This document shows, piece after piece, positions 1-9,397 of a DNA stretch of 64,000 nt. This stretch comes from Trichomonas vaginalis G3 (Eukaryota; Parabasalia; Trichomonadida; Trichomonadidae). The stretch covers positions 4,038,252-4,102,251 of the forward strand of contig NC_067207.1 in assembly GCF_026262505.1 (NCBI RefSeq), read 5' to 3'. The stretch's first letter is position 1, and each line of letters begins with the position of its first letter. The notes below the pieces were generated by a model that was not told the origin of the DNA, did no database searches, and was given only the letters and a program-made list of their open reading frames with translations. Both the position numbers and the translations under genes were made by a program.

Positions 1-47
1 TTGACTTATATCATAGACGTTCAGTACCTCATGAAGTAAGAAGAGAA

Positions 48-314
48 ATGTTTGACATAACAAATGCGAACGTTGGTCATACTCGTAAAGCTCTTTCGCA
101 TGATGTTCGTCAAGAGATGTTTGACATAACAAATGCAAACGTTGGTGAAACAAGAAGAAGAGACGACACACTGAAACAACAGAGAAGAGAGATGTTTAAA
201 AGTGCTATAGAACAAGTTCGCAAAGCTAACGATGTCATTCGTTCCATTGACGACAAACCAAAAGAAGGTGAGAGATGGTTAAAGAAAGATGAAGAGAATA
301 GGAAGAGAATGTGA
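48..314 (+). CDS. Maverick ORF, unknown, with repeated 10-residue motif
   Basis: An 88-residue reading frame of the Maverick with no function I recognise. It is hydrophilic and rich in Arg, Lys and Glu. The motif MFDITNANVG occurs twice, and the DNA under it (about 48-147) is a visible direct repeat. The frame may start further left, outside the window. It precedes the 172-residue ORF and the polymerase on the same strand. Confidence 0.45.
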   Translation: MFDITNANVGHTRKALSHDVRQEMFDITNANVGETRRRDDTLKQQRREMFKSAIEQVRKANDVIRSIDDKPKEGERWLKKDEENRKRM

Positions 315-356
315 AGTCAGGCAATAGACTCATTGACTTTAACATCGAAGCTTTAG

Positions 357-875
357 ATGAACCAAAACAGAGAATATTTACACAAACATTTCGGTAAGGT
401 TTTCATGAGACTCTTAGAGAAAATTAAAATAAACTCGCAACAAAGATGGATGGTATGTTATAAACTTGGTGGAAAGTATGAATGTTCTACGTTAAACCTC
501 AATAATATTGGAACATTACTACATCAGCTCTTGAAGGAGAACTTTATATCAGAGATAGAAGCAAATGCTGCAGGTATTGTTGAAATGCACTATGACTTCT
601 TCTTGACAAACATAAAGAATCTTACTGAAATAAAGATGTATGATTTAACAGAATATGAAGGCTTAACGATGTCAGATGTAAAGAAAGGCAAACCAAAAAA
701 GAGACCATATAGAGATGAAAGCACACTGACAAATGACCAGAAAGCCATTTTGGAAGCTCTTAAGCAAACAGGAAACCCAGCACTTATAGAAAGCTTTTGG
801 AAAGATAATGGTGAAAGAAGTTTTATAAGAAGAGAAGCGGTCAGTTATGGAAGTATCTTTGCACATTACCTATAA
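357..875 (+). CDS. Maverick ORF upstream of polymerase, unknown
   Basis: A 172-residue reading frame directly upstream of the polymerase B ORF and on the same strand. It has no motif I recognise. In protein-primed elements the region before the polymerase core often carries terminal-protein-like or accessory sequence, so it may belong functionally with the polymerase, but that is inference from position only. Confidence 0.5.
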   Translation: MNQNREYLHKHFGKVFMRLLEKIKINSQQRWMVCYKLGGKYECSTLNLNNIGTLLHQLLKENFISEIEANAAGIVEMHYDFFLTNIKNLTEIKMYDLTEYEGLTMSDVKKGKPKKRPYRDESTLTNDQKAILEALKQTGNPALIESFWKDNGERSFIRREAVSYGSIFAHYL

Positions 876-928
876 ATCTTGAACGCTACCAAATCTTCAA
901 TGAACTGAACAAAAGAACTGCAATACTT

Positions 929-3622
929 ATGACAGAGGACAATTGTTTCGTTTATGCTTGCATTCAGGCTGGAGTAAATGAAGAAACTATTGACCACATG
1001 AGAGAAGTCATTCGTGTTAGAGACTTTCCTCAAAGTAAAGTACAAGAAATTTCTGACGCAACAGGTATAGCATTTAATGTTACCATTGGTTATTTCAATG
1101 ACTCAAGACATAATGAAATAAAGAGATATATACCAAAAGAATGCGAAACTGTTAGAACTATTGACTTACTTCTTGTTGAAGACCACTACATGCTAAATGA
1201 AAGACTTCCAATGACAACATACTTCATTCGAAACTATAAAGAAATTCTCAAAGCTTGTGGTGGAATGAACATTGAGAAACAGATGAAGATTTATACAAAG
1301 AGAGAAGATAAATATGTAGTTCGTTATGATAGAACAACACCGTTATGGGATGTTATGAAAACATTGTGGGAGTGCAAATATTTCGAACCTATTTCTTATG
1401 GAGAACTTTTCACATATACTACTGACTTATATAAACAGAACCTTGCACCATTTAAAGATTTGACATATGCTCCAAAGTATTGTGTACAACTGAAGAAGAA
1501 AGCAGAGTCAAAAGAAGTAAATAAAGCTAAATGTAAATTCATTCCTGAGCACGTTTTCTTTGCTGACTTTGAGTGTAGTACGGATGGCTTTCATAAAGCT
1601 TTTAACATCTGTTATGACAGTGAAGATGGTTCAGTGAGTGAAAGCATTTGGGGTCAAAACTGTGCAACAGAATTTTTGGAAAGACTCCCTGACAAGAGTT
1701 TAATATATTTTCACAACCTCAGTTATGACATAAACTTCATCTTAAGACACATGACAGAAGTGAAAGGAACTCCCATCATTAAAGGTTCACGAACAATGCA
1801 AATAACTGGTTTATATAAAGGACGGGCAATTATTATAAAAGACTCTTACAGTGTTATAAATAAGAAGCTTAAACTATTTCCTGCTATGTTTAACTTACAA
1901 ACAGGACCGAAAGAAGTATTTCCATATAACTACTACAGCAGTGTTTTGTTAGCAAATGACAACAGAACTGGTGTCATTTCTGAAGCATGTAAGTTTATCC
2001 GGGATGCAGATACATTTATGAAAAACATAGATTCCATCAAAGGTTGCAGAATAGATGAGAACCACTTCGACTTAGAAAAATATAGCACGTTTTACTGCAA
2101 ACAAGATGTAAGAATTTTAAGAGAAGGTTTTGTAAAGTTCCGCAATGACTTATTGAAAGAGTTTGATTTAAACGTTTATGACTACGTTAGTATTTGTTCA
2201 ATTGCTAACAAATTGTTTGAGAACAGAGTATACTTCCCGAATGGAAATCTTTATGACCTCTCAAATAAACCAAGAGAATTTATTTCGAGATGCATTCAAG
2301 GTGGAAGATGTATGTTGTCAGATAACATGAAACAAAAGAGCAAAAAGAAACTCATTGCTGACTTCGACACTGTTTCATTATATCCTTCAGCTATAGCAAG
2401 ACTTTATACTTTAGAAGGTATTCCAAAAGTATTGAAGGAAGAAATGTTAAACACAGAGTATCTCATGAGACATTTATTCGATGATGACCAAAAGGAACCC
2501 ATTGGTGAAAAGTTTATGTCTGGCTTCTTTGTTCTCATTAAGATAACAGAGATTGGTATACCCAGACACTTTCATTTAATAGTTTGCGACCCTGAACTAA
2601 ATCCAGAACTTAACGTTCCAAGAAGTTCAAACACTTGCTGTCTCATGTATGTTGACCATATAACATTACAAGACCTCATAAAATATCAAGGTGTCAAATG
2701 TGAAGTGTTGCAAGGATACTATTACGATGGAAACAGAGATATGAGAATAAGAGATGAAGTAAAGAAGTTGTTTGAGTTAAGGTTAAAGTATAAGAAAGAA
2801 GAAAACCCCTTACAAGAAATTATAAAACTCATTCTGAACAGCATTTATGGCAAAACTATTCTATCTCCTATTGAGTCAAAAATAACCATAGTAGATGACA
2901 AAGATGCTATAAGATATGCTATAAGAAATTACAACCATATAGTGAAGTTCGAAGGTTTGGATGGTTCAGATAAAACTATTTTCAAGCTAACGAAAAGCAT
3001 TTGCAGACACTTTAACTTCTGTCCACTTGGTGTTAATATTCTGTCTATGTCAAAACGTATTATGAATGAAGTATTCTGTACTGCAGAGGACATGGGTCTT
3101 CAAATATTTTACCAGGATACCGACAGTATGCACTTATATAATGAAGACATCCCAAAGCTTGCAGCAGAGTTTAAGAAGAGATACGGTAGAGAACTTATAG
3201 GAAAGAACCTTGGTCAATTTCATAGCGACTTTGCAGAAATAACACCTGGAAAACAAAGTTTAGCTTATAAAAGTATTTTCTGTGGAAAGAAGACCTACAT
3301 AGACTTACTCACGAATGATTTAAATGAAGTTGCATTTCACTGCAGAATGAAAGGCGTGAAGCAAGATGTTATTGCTTTAACCGCTAATGAAATGTTTCCT
3401 GAAGCTATACAATGCTATTACAATGAAGATAAGAACATTCACATACCTGTTGGAACATATGACAAAGACTCTGAGTTCAGTTTAATGAAACTTTACAAAG
3501 CACTTTATGATGGTCAAGAGATTGCATTCGACTTATGTAAGTCATGTCAACCTTGCTTTGCTGAAAAGTTCAACTTTTCAATAACGACTAAAACAAGCTT
3601 TATTCGTAAGTTGAAGTTCTGA
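929..3622 (+). CDS. Protein-primed family B DNA polymerase (Maverick PolB)
   Basis: An 897-residue DNA polymerase of the protein-primed B family, the replication enzyme of Mavericks. The N-terminal part (NCFVYACIQAG) resembles the start of other Maverick polymerases. The 3'-5' exonuclease motifs are visible in order: DFECSTDG, HNLSYDINF, YCKQDVRIL. The polymerase motifs follow: DFDTVSLYPS (motif A), ILNSIYGKT (motif B) and YQDTDS (motif C). Order and spacing fit the family. It is an element gene, not the host's replicative polymerase. Confidence 0.93.
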   Translation: MTEDNCFVYACIQAGVNEETIDHMREVIRVRDFPQSKVQEISDATGIAFNVTIGYFNDSRHNEIKRYIPKECETVRTIDLLLVEDHYMLNERLPMTTYFIRNYKEILKACGGMNIEKQMKIYTKREDKYVVRYDRTTPLWDVMKTLWECKYFEPISYGELFTYTTDLYKQNLAPFKDLTYAPKYCVQLKKKAESKEVNKAKCKFIPEHVFFADFECSTDGFHKAFNICYDSEDGSVSESIWGQNCATEFLERLPDKSLIYFHNLSYDINFILRHMTEVKGTPIIKGSRTMQITGLYKGRAIIIKDSYSVINKKLKLFPAMFNLQTGPKEVFPYNYYSSVLLANDNRTGVISEACKFIRDADTFMKNIDSIKGCRIDENHFDLEKYSTFYCKQDVRILREGFVKFRNDLLKEFDLNVYDYVSICSIANKLFENRVYFPNGNLYDLSNKPREFISRCIQGGRCMLSDNMKQKSKKKLIADFDTVSLYPSAIARLYTLEGIPKVLKEEMLNTEYLMRHLFDDDQKEPIGEKFMSGFFVLIKITEIGIPRHFHLIVCDPELNPELNVPRSSNTCCLMYVDHITLQDLIKYQGVKCEVLQGYYYDGNRDMRIRDEVKKLFELRLKYKKEENPLQEIIKLILNSIYGKTILSPIESKITIVDDKDAIRYAIRNYNHIVKFEGLDGSDKTIFKLTKSICRHFNFCPLGVNILSMSKRIMNEVFCTAEDMGLQIFYQDTDSMHLYNEDIPKLAAEFKKRYGRELIGKNLGQFHSDFAEITPGKQSLAYKSIFCGKKTYIDLLTNDLNEVAFHCRMKGVKQDVIALTANEMFPEAIQCYYNEDKNIHIPVGTYDKDSEFSLMKLYKALYDGQEIAFDLCKSCQPCFAEKFNFSITTKTSFIRKLKF

Positions 3623-3703
3623 GGTCATTTATTTTTGTCAGCAATGAGGTCATTTGTGATAAAAATAAGCCGCTAGCGGCATGGGCGAAGCCTATGTGGT
3701 CAT

Positions 3704-4559
3704 TTACAATACAGCTATTGTAGAGTTTAACAATTGTGCTTCAATGTATAAACAATCTTTCCCATCTGGAGGTAAGAACACTGGGCACTTATGGTCATGA
3801 GTGGAGAACATGTCTATCCAAAACTCACGATTGAAGCCAGTAAGCTTGTAATACTTAGGATTTGACAGTGGTGAAGTTCTTGTATGACCAATGAACTCAT
3901 TTTCAACTCCCTTACTTAAGTTTGAATATAATATAGCTTGCTTTCTATCCCAAATGCCAGGTGTTACAATCTTTGAAAATTCATTTTTCCTCGGAAGTAT
4001 TGCATCATAATTGAAAACATTCTTGAAGTCTTCATTGGGTTCAGAGATTTGAAACCTTATACGTAATGGATTTTCTTTCTTTTTAGCGACTTCATTGAAT
4101 GGTGAATATATCAAACTGACAGTCATGAGTTCCATCTTCATTTTCATTAAATTCATAATGAAAGTCTATAAGTTGTGGCTGACTACCTTCTTCTTTCAGT
4201 TGTGCAAGAAACTCACGTAAAGGCTGTAAAGTTTGTACTTCAATATTGAACTTTTTCTCGAACATCTCATTAAATGAAATCATACATTGCAACAATGTTG
4301 TATCGTCTTTAAAGTATTTGTATATGTGAATGTTTTGGGCGCTTAAAGACTGTTCGTCATTTTCTATCTCGACTTGAAGTATAAAGTCAACCTTTCTGAA
4401 AGCACGTGTTATATACATAGATGTTATGCCAATGTACTTCTCTTCATTTATGTTCACAATCCAGTCTGTTGGAAACTTAAACGTTACTCTGTTCCCCTTT
4501 ATTTTGACGTCAGGGTTTTCACTACTGAACGCAACAGATAAAGGTATTTGTCTATACAT
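3704..4559 (-). CDS. Maverick minor-capsid (penton)-like region
   Basis: A minus-strand region between the polymerase and the major capsid gene, in the place where Mavericks carry a minor capsid (penton-like, single jelly-roll) gene. The predicted protein is rich in beta-forming residues. Assignment is by position and general character, not by a diagnostic motif. It is part of the fossil element and is given here as one region. Confidence 0.5.
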
Positions 4560-4583
4560 TTAGTTTGGATAAAAATAAACCAT

Positions 4584-4856
4584 TTACTCTTTCTTTGCTT
4601 CAGCTTCCTTTGCTTTTTGTTCTTCCTTTGCTTTTGCTTCTTCTCTAGCTTTTTTCGCCAGCAAACGTGGGTTCTTCTGTCTTCCAGCAGCTAATGCAGC
4701 TAGTTGTTTTTCACTAAGTTTTCTCTTTGGTCTCTCTGGCTTTTGTTCTGGTTTTTGTTCCTTCAGTTCGGATAAAATTTGTTCACGAATTTCTTTCTTC
4801 AATGCTTCAACATCTATGACCCCTTGGGTCTTGTCCGTAGGATTTGACTGAGTCAT
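4584..4856 (-). CDS. Maverick small charged ORF, coiled-coil tail
   Basis: A 90-residue frame dominated by Lys, Glu and Ala. The C-terminal half (AKKAREEAKAKEEQKAKEAE) is a low-complexity charged helix. There is a short RPKRKLSEKQLAALAAGRQK stretch in the middle, a basic patch of the kind that binds nucleic acid. Function unknown. It starts back to back with the 4902 ORF, leaving a short shared promoter of about 45 bases. Confidence 0.5.
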   Translation of the reverse strand: MTQSNPTDKTQGVIDVEALKKEIREQILSELKEQKPEQKPERPKRKLSEKQLAALAAGRQKNPRLLAKKAREEAKAKEEQKAKEAEAKKE

Positions 4857-4901
4857 TTGACTGTAGATAAAAAACTAAATTAAAACTTTAACCGATGTAA
4901 A

Positions 4902-5327
4902 ATGAGCTTGTCAAAATCAGAACGAGAGTCTATTATATTAAATGACGCCAGAGGAATACAACATCCTTTCTATTATGTAAGTCAGAGTAAAGATGGTAAA
5001 ATATATGTAAGAAAAAGAAAGGTTCCATTAGCGAATACAGAGAGCGACAACATTAAGGTGCATGGCAAGGGCGAAGCCCATATAAAACCTTCTGTACAAA
5101 CTGAGCCACCAAAAGAACAAGAAGAAAAGAAGCCAGATGTACTTTCAATAACGAACCAAGAGCTTATTGCAAAGTTCATGAATTTCATTGAAAAGCAAAC
5201 CGAGTCAAAGAACCCTGACCCACCAGTGAAAGAAGTCGAGACAAAAGAGAATGTACAGTTCATTGAAAATGTCAAGAAACAACTTCCACCACGAATACCA
5301 AGAAGAAGAGTGAGAATAATGAAGTAA
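4902..5327 (+). CDS. Maverick ORF, unknown, basic C-terminus
   Basis: A 141-residue hydrophilic protein that ends in a very basic tail (PPRIPRRRVRIMK). It lies just upstream of the major capsid gene on the same strand. Its N-terminal segment (HPFYYVSQSKDGKIYVRKRK) loosely resembles the 72-residue ORF at 7479 (GFYVHTMKDGRVQFRKIKQP), which suggests a shared small module in two element genes. Function unknown. Confidence 0.5.
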   Translation: MSLSKSERESIILNDARGIQHPFYYVSQSKDGKIYVRKRKVPLANTESDNIKVHGKGEAHIKPSVQTEPPKEQEEKKPDVLSITNQELIAKFMNFIEKQTESKNPDPPVKEVETKENVQFIENVKKQLPPRIPRRRVRIMK

Positions 5328-5354
5328 ATAGATATTTTTATCTGAAGTAAATAC

Positions 5355-6929
5355 ATGCAGAACGAACAGTTAAACGAATTTACTCCAGCAGAGCATATTC
5401 ATCAGATTCGCTCATATTTCGATATCATAGACAATGCAGTTCAAATTGGTGACACTAATAGAAAATATTCTGACGCAAAGATTCCATCACAACCTGGAAC
5501 TGCTAAAGATAACACATGGGTAACATTCAATCTCTCACCTCCTGGTGAAAATATGTTGGACCTTTACAATACATTCATTACGTATAAAATGGAAGGTCAA
5601 TTTATTGTAGATAAAGAAATTGGTTCAGGTTCCAATAAAACAAACCCACCAGGATTTTGGATTGGTTTCGATGACGCTTTCTATGCAGTTGCTGGATATC
5701 AAATCCTTGCAAATGGTCGTATCGTATATTCTCAAGACAACGCAAGAGAAGAAGCATATATAACTTCAAACTCACAAACTACCGAACAAATAAAGAAAGT
5801 CGATGTTTTTTCAAAGACTCGACATAAAGATGTATGGAGTCATTCGGGAACATGCAGAACAGGACAAATTGTTGGTGGTCCAATTACAGCAGGAAAATCA
5901 TTTGATTTTAAGCTTCGTTTAAGAATTCCTGTTAGAAGATTCCTTCCATTAGAACCTATTCGATTTATTCCAGCTTTTGCAGGAAACATTCAGCTTAAAG
6001 TAAAGTTCAGTAGCGACGCCTTACAATGCACATCTATATCTGTAAATGATATCATTGCTTTCAATCCAACTCTTAAAGTTGCATTTGCTTCAGGTTCAAA
6101 TCCACCGACAAATAAATTTGTTCCATGGAATGAACCATTCACTATGATAACGAGTGCAACTGAAGCTAGTGGAACAGTTACTATTACAACTGTAACCCAG
6201 CAACTATTTCGAACAAAGATGGATTTTAATGAATGTTTTATTCATCCAAAGTCATTCTCTTTAGACCCTAACATTTATACAGAACTTGTAGAACATTATA
6301 CAAACGAGGCTTTATGTTTTCCTGTTAAAGTTATGGATTGGATTCCTATGGATGGTTCATTCTCAAAGAATACAGATAGTTCAAGTGCAACATTTACAGC
6401 AGCTTATACGCCTATTAATGTTAAAAGTATTTGGGCACTATTTAGAAAGAAAGACAACTATTATGTTAATTTTGAGAACCCTAAGTTTAAATATCTTCAG
6501 CTTTCCATGGGAGCTTATGGAAATATGCCTGCAGAACCTGAAAAATCATATGGACCTGTATTTTATGAAATGGTTGCGAACGCTTGCAATACAAACAATG
6601 ATATGATTGGATTTAATGAAGATGTTATGAGGTCATTGGTGGATGATGGTAGTGTGGAACATAAATGGGATAGCTATGACAACACACATTTCTTATGTGG
6701 TTTTCCAACAGAAGTGGACTTTTGCTTCCAGCAAGGTCAAACATCTACTGCTCCAATAACATACAAATTGTCTGTTAAAGGACCTATTGAACTAGCAACA
6801 GAAAATGTACCAAAGCCACTTATTGGATTTATGAGGGATTGTTGCTTTGCAATACAAGTAAGACAGTCAGGCATACCAATAATAAGACTTGACGACTATA
6901 ACTTAGCAGCGGACGACAGTGAGGAATAA
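5355..6929 (+). CDS. Maverick major capsid protein (double jelly-roll type)
   Basis: A 524-residue protein of the size and place of the Maverick major capsid protein. It is rich in Phe, Thr, Pro and Asn with alternating beta-type stretches. It includes an N-terminal region with IRSYFDIIDN and a central RLRIPVRRFLPLEPIRFIPAFAG segment, typical of the tight strand-turn-strand pattern of double jelly-roll capsids. No enzymatic motif is present. Assignment rests on length, composition and position next to the minor-capsid-like region. A structure prediction would settle it. Confidence 0.75.
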   Translation: MQNEQLNEFTPAEHIHQIRSYFDIIDNAVQIGDTNRKYSDAKIPSQPGTAKDNTWVTFNLSPPGENMLDLYNTFITYKMEGQFIVDKEIGSGSNKTNPPGFWIGFDDAFYAVAGYQILANGRIVYSQDNAREEAYITSNSQTTEQIKKVDVFSKTRHKDVWSHSGTCRTGQIVGGPITAGKSFDFKLRLRIPVRRFLPLEPIRFIPAFAGNIQLKVKFSSDALQCTSISVNDIIAFNPTLKVAFASGSNPPTNKFVPWNEPFTMITSATEASGTVTITTVTQQLFRTKMDFNECFIHPKSFSLDPNIYTELVEHYTNEALCFPVKVMDWIPMDGSFSKNTDSSSATFTAAYTPINVKSIWALFRKKDNYYVNFENPKFKYLQLSMGAYGNMPAEPEKSYGPVFYEMVANACNTNNDMIGFNEDVMRSLVDDGSVEHKWDSYDNTHFLCGFPTEVDFCFQQGQTSTAPITYKLSVKGPIELATENVPKPLIGFMRDCCFAIQVRQSGIPIIRLDDYNLAADDSEE

Positions 6930-6959
6930 AGGATGAACGTTTATTTTTAAAGCTTATAA

Positions 6960-7430
6960 ATGAGTTCTTCATCAAGCTCTCGTGAACCTTCACCATCTGT
7001 GAAACAAACTTTACCAAACGATTATGGAGCACCTATTGAATATTTCTTACGAGCTGCACAATGGCAAAGAGCAGTCTCACCAAGGTTAGGTGTTCCACCA
7101 GCTCCTGTCAAAAATAGCATTTGGTCAAGTCCTTATATAAGATATGGTCTCCCACTAGGTTTGCTAGCTACAGCAGGAGCAGTAATGATGTTGAAAAGAA
7201 ACAAAGCAAATGTTATAAATAATACTGAAGTAGCTGAATTTGAACAAACTCCGACACCATCGCCAAAACCAACGTCAAAACCAACGCCTTCACAAACAAC
7301 ACCTTCAATGACTCCTGAACCTATGAAAGTACAAACTCCTGTTCAAAAGTCAACTCCAAAACCGACTCCAACATTTAAACCAGAACCTACTCCTCAAATA
7401 AATCGTAAAACTCCTGCGTTTCCTTACTGA
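6960..7430 (+). CDS. Maverick ORF with one membrane segment and Pro/Thr tail
   Basis: A 156-residue protein with a single hydrophobic segment (YGLPLGLLATAGAVMML, about residues 61-77). A long low-complexity tail follows, built from PTP/KPTPSP-type repeats. Such membrane-anchored Pro/Thr-rich small proteins are common in Mavericks, but their role is unknown. It directly follows the capsid gene. Confidence 0.55.
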   Translation: MSSSSSSREPSPSVKQTLPNDYGAPIEYFLRAAQWQRAVSPRLGVPPAPVKNSIWSSPYIRYGLPLGLLATAGAVMMLKRNKANVINNTEVAEFEQTPTPSPKPTSKPTPSQTTPSMTPEPMKVQTPVQKSTPKPTPTFKPEPTPQINRKTPAFPY

Positions 7431-7478
7431 AAAAATAATGTTAGTTTTATTTTATTTGAACATTTTATTTAGAGTAAA

Positions 7479-7697
7479 ATGACGACTAAAGTCACTGAAG
7501 CAATGAAACAAAAATTTTTGGTAGAATACATTAAATCAGGAGCGGTTCCAGAAGGTTTTTACGTTCATACTATGAAGGATGGTAGAGTTCAGTTTAGAAA
7601 GATAAAGCAACCATTAGATAGAGAAGGTATATTAAGGAAGATTAAACTTCATGAGGACAACATTGCTGAACTTAAGAAGAAGTTAGAAGAGTTATAA
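7479..7697 (+). CDS. Maverick small ORF, C-terminal coiled coil
   Basis: A 72-residue protein. It begins with a compact FYVHTMKDGRVQFRKIK motif and ends in a predicted helix (ILRKIKLHEDNIAELKKKLE) with heptad-like leucines. No function recognised. A GC-rich palindrome (AGCCGCTTTGCGGCT, about 7729-7743) follows the stop and may act in 3'-end formation. Confidence 0.5.
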   Translation: MTTKVTEAMKQKFLVEYIKSGAVPEGFYVHTMKDGRVQFRKIKQPLDREGILRKIKLHEDNIAELKKKLEEL

Positions 7698-7894
7698 AGC
7701 AATGAATTCAACAGACCCAAAGGGTCAGAGCCGCTTTGCGGCTAGGGTGAAAAAACAGGTGAAAAAAGAGGTGAGATTTCACCACTTCACCTAAATTTAT
7801 TTTTGTGCTATGTTTTCATACGTGTGAGGGTGGTGATATCATTAATTTTTAAGTTTATTTTATTATTTTACTGAAAATTTTTATTTGGATGTAA

Positions 7895-8179
7895 ATGACA
7901 GAACAAAAGCAACTCATTCGAATTCCACAGTATAACAAACATACATTTAAACATTTATTCTTCCTTCCTGAGCATAACATGTTCTTTCAAATACATCCGA
8001 GACCAGTTGACTTTTCATTGACTGTGTATAAAGATAGAAATAGTTATATCATTAAACCATACGATGACGAAGGTAAGTTATGTAAATTGTACGTTAAGAA
8101 GTTAGAGAAAGTTTATGGCTTCAAGTATGACTACAATAGGGTTAACACTGATGATGAAGATATTGAGGAAAATTTATGA
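7895..8179 (+). CDS. Maverick small ORF, unknown
   Basis: A 94-residue protein with an acidic C-terminus (NTDDEDIEENL). No domain recognised. It is the last reading frame before the right terminal region of the element. Confidence 0.5.
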   Translation: MTEQKQLIRIPQYNKHTFKHLFFLPEHNMFFQIHPRPVDFSLTVYKDRNSYIIKPYDDEGKLCKLYVKKLEKVYGFKYDYNRVNTDDEDIEENL

Positions 8180-8398
8180 GAACATTAGTGAAGTCGTTAG
8201 TGAGAACGATAGTGAGAACGTTTATTTTTTACATTAGTGAGTTCGTTAGTGAAGTGGTTGGCGGCTTTGTAAATATTTAAGGTTAAGTTAGTGTTGTCGT
8301 TTGTGTTGTAAAATATACGTTAACGGTTTCGTGAAGTGTCAAACCGTTAACTTGGGTAAGGTGGAACGCATTGCCTCAGTACCCAACATAACCATACT
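8180..8398. repeat. Maverick right terminal region
   Basis: Non-coding stretch with several copies of GTTAGTGA(G/A) and a 10-base inverted pair (GTTAACGGTTT ... AAACCGTTAAC, about 8321-8352). It is followed by ACT near 8398. This is the usual look of a Maverick terminal inverted repeat, but its partner lies outside the window. Confidence 0.5.
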
Positions 8399-8404
8399 AA
8401 CTAG

Positions 8405-9327
8405 TTTATTCACGAGCCAGATCGTATGATTTTCTATTACGCCCCATTCGAAGCAAATGCTTTTTCACATCAAATACAAACTTATCACATTGATTCCACT
8501 TATAAGCTCTTGCGCTCTCGCATACCATTTTATGCCGTCACTGGCAAATTCGCGGAATCAATTGTTTTTCCGTTTTTGTATTTTTTCGTTTGGCCCGACA
8601 CAAGTGAAAATATACAAGTTTGTCTCACAGCATATTTTGGCTCCATCAATCGCGAACCATCTTATTTTTCAATGGACTGCGCACCTCAAATCACAAATGC
8701 TGTTGAAACAGCCATCCCCTTATGCCAGATCATTTGGTGTGGCGTTCATGTGTTGCGCGCTGTCATGAGAAAGGCTGAAAAGTTTCAAGATCGTTCCAAC
8801 TTCGAAACTTTCTATAACTTAATGAAGTTATTGGTCTTTGGTTCTGAAGAGGAAGAAATTGATCCTGATGAAGTTTACAACAATTTAGAAGAAATTTTAA
8901 ATGAGGAACCTGCTGCCCGTGAATACTTTGACCAACAGTGGCGCCATCATCTTGACAGGTGGATGCTTCGCTATAGAAATGAAGGAGATGGAACAAACAA
9001 CATCTCGGAATCACATTTCAAGGTTTTGAAGCACCAGTACTTCCAGAAAGGCGAAATCTTCGACTCGATGAACTTGTCATCGAGTTATATTCCAGTGTTG
9101 TTCCTTCATTCCTGATTAAGTTGCAAATTAAAGGTCTGGATTCAGAGAGAAGTGTTAAAGTTATCAAAAAAGTCACAAGAGATTTCGAAGAAATGACACA
9201 ATTTAAAAAAGTCGAATGCATCAGTATGCTTGAAGCTGTTCAGAAAGGTCTGAAAAATGATACACTTGATCCCAACATTGTTTACTCAACATTAAAAATA
9301 TTATTGCAAAGAAAACATTTGATTTAA
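8405..9327 (+). pseudogene. MULE (Mutator-like) transposase, fragment
   Basis: Part of a Mutator-like DDE transposase. The MULE core is visible: HIDSTYKL (first Asp), MDCAPQITNAV with a following CGVH (second Asp and the family's conserved Cys/His) and TNNISESHFKVLK (the Glu region). The first ORF ends at 9115 in a shifted frame. The continuation (DELVIELYSSVVPSFLIKLQ and on to KILLQRKHLI) is open in the next frame up to 9327, so there is one frameshift near 9070. The 5' part is missing because the reading frame starts right at the Maverick end. It is therefore a dead transposase into which the Maverick inserted. No start codon or MULE terminal repeats were identified. Confidence 0.8.
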
Positions 9328-9397
9328 TAAACATTTAATTTATTATAATTAATTTTTTATTACAGTATAGTAAAAAATGCTATAAATAAATTATTAT

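Larger units (their letters stand above)
1..8398. mobile_element. Maverick/Polinton, right-hand part (left end outside window)
   Basis: A virus-like Maverick (Polinton) element, treated as a fossil. The parts seen are a protein-primed family B DNA polymerase, a minor-capsid-like region on the minus strand, a major capsid protein, and several small ORFs typical of these elements. The packaging ATPase, protease and integrase expected in the family are not in the visible part and may lie to the left. The right end is placed near 8398. It rests on a run of short GTTAGTGA-type repeats followed by an ACT end, and on a MULE transposase reading frame resuming at about 8405. The visible part looks nearly whole, with about one break, so the insertion is probably young. 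The left terminal repeat and the target duplication cannot be checked here. Confidence 0.9.

Noticed and set aside
8457-9014. Overlapping frames on both strands in the MULE region
   Set aside because: Alternative frames of the transposase; only the frame with the DDE motifs is meaningful.
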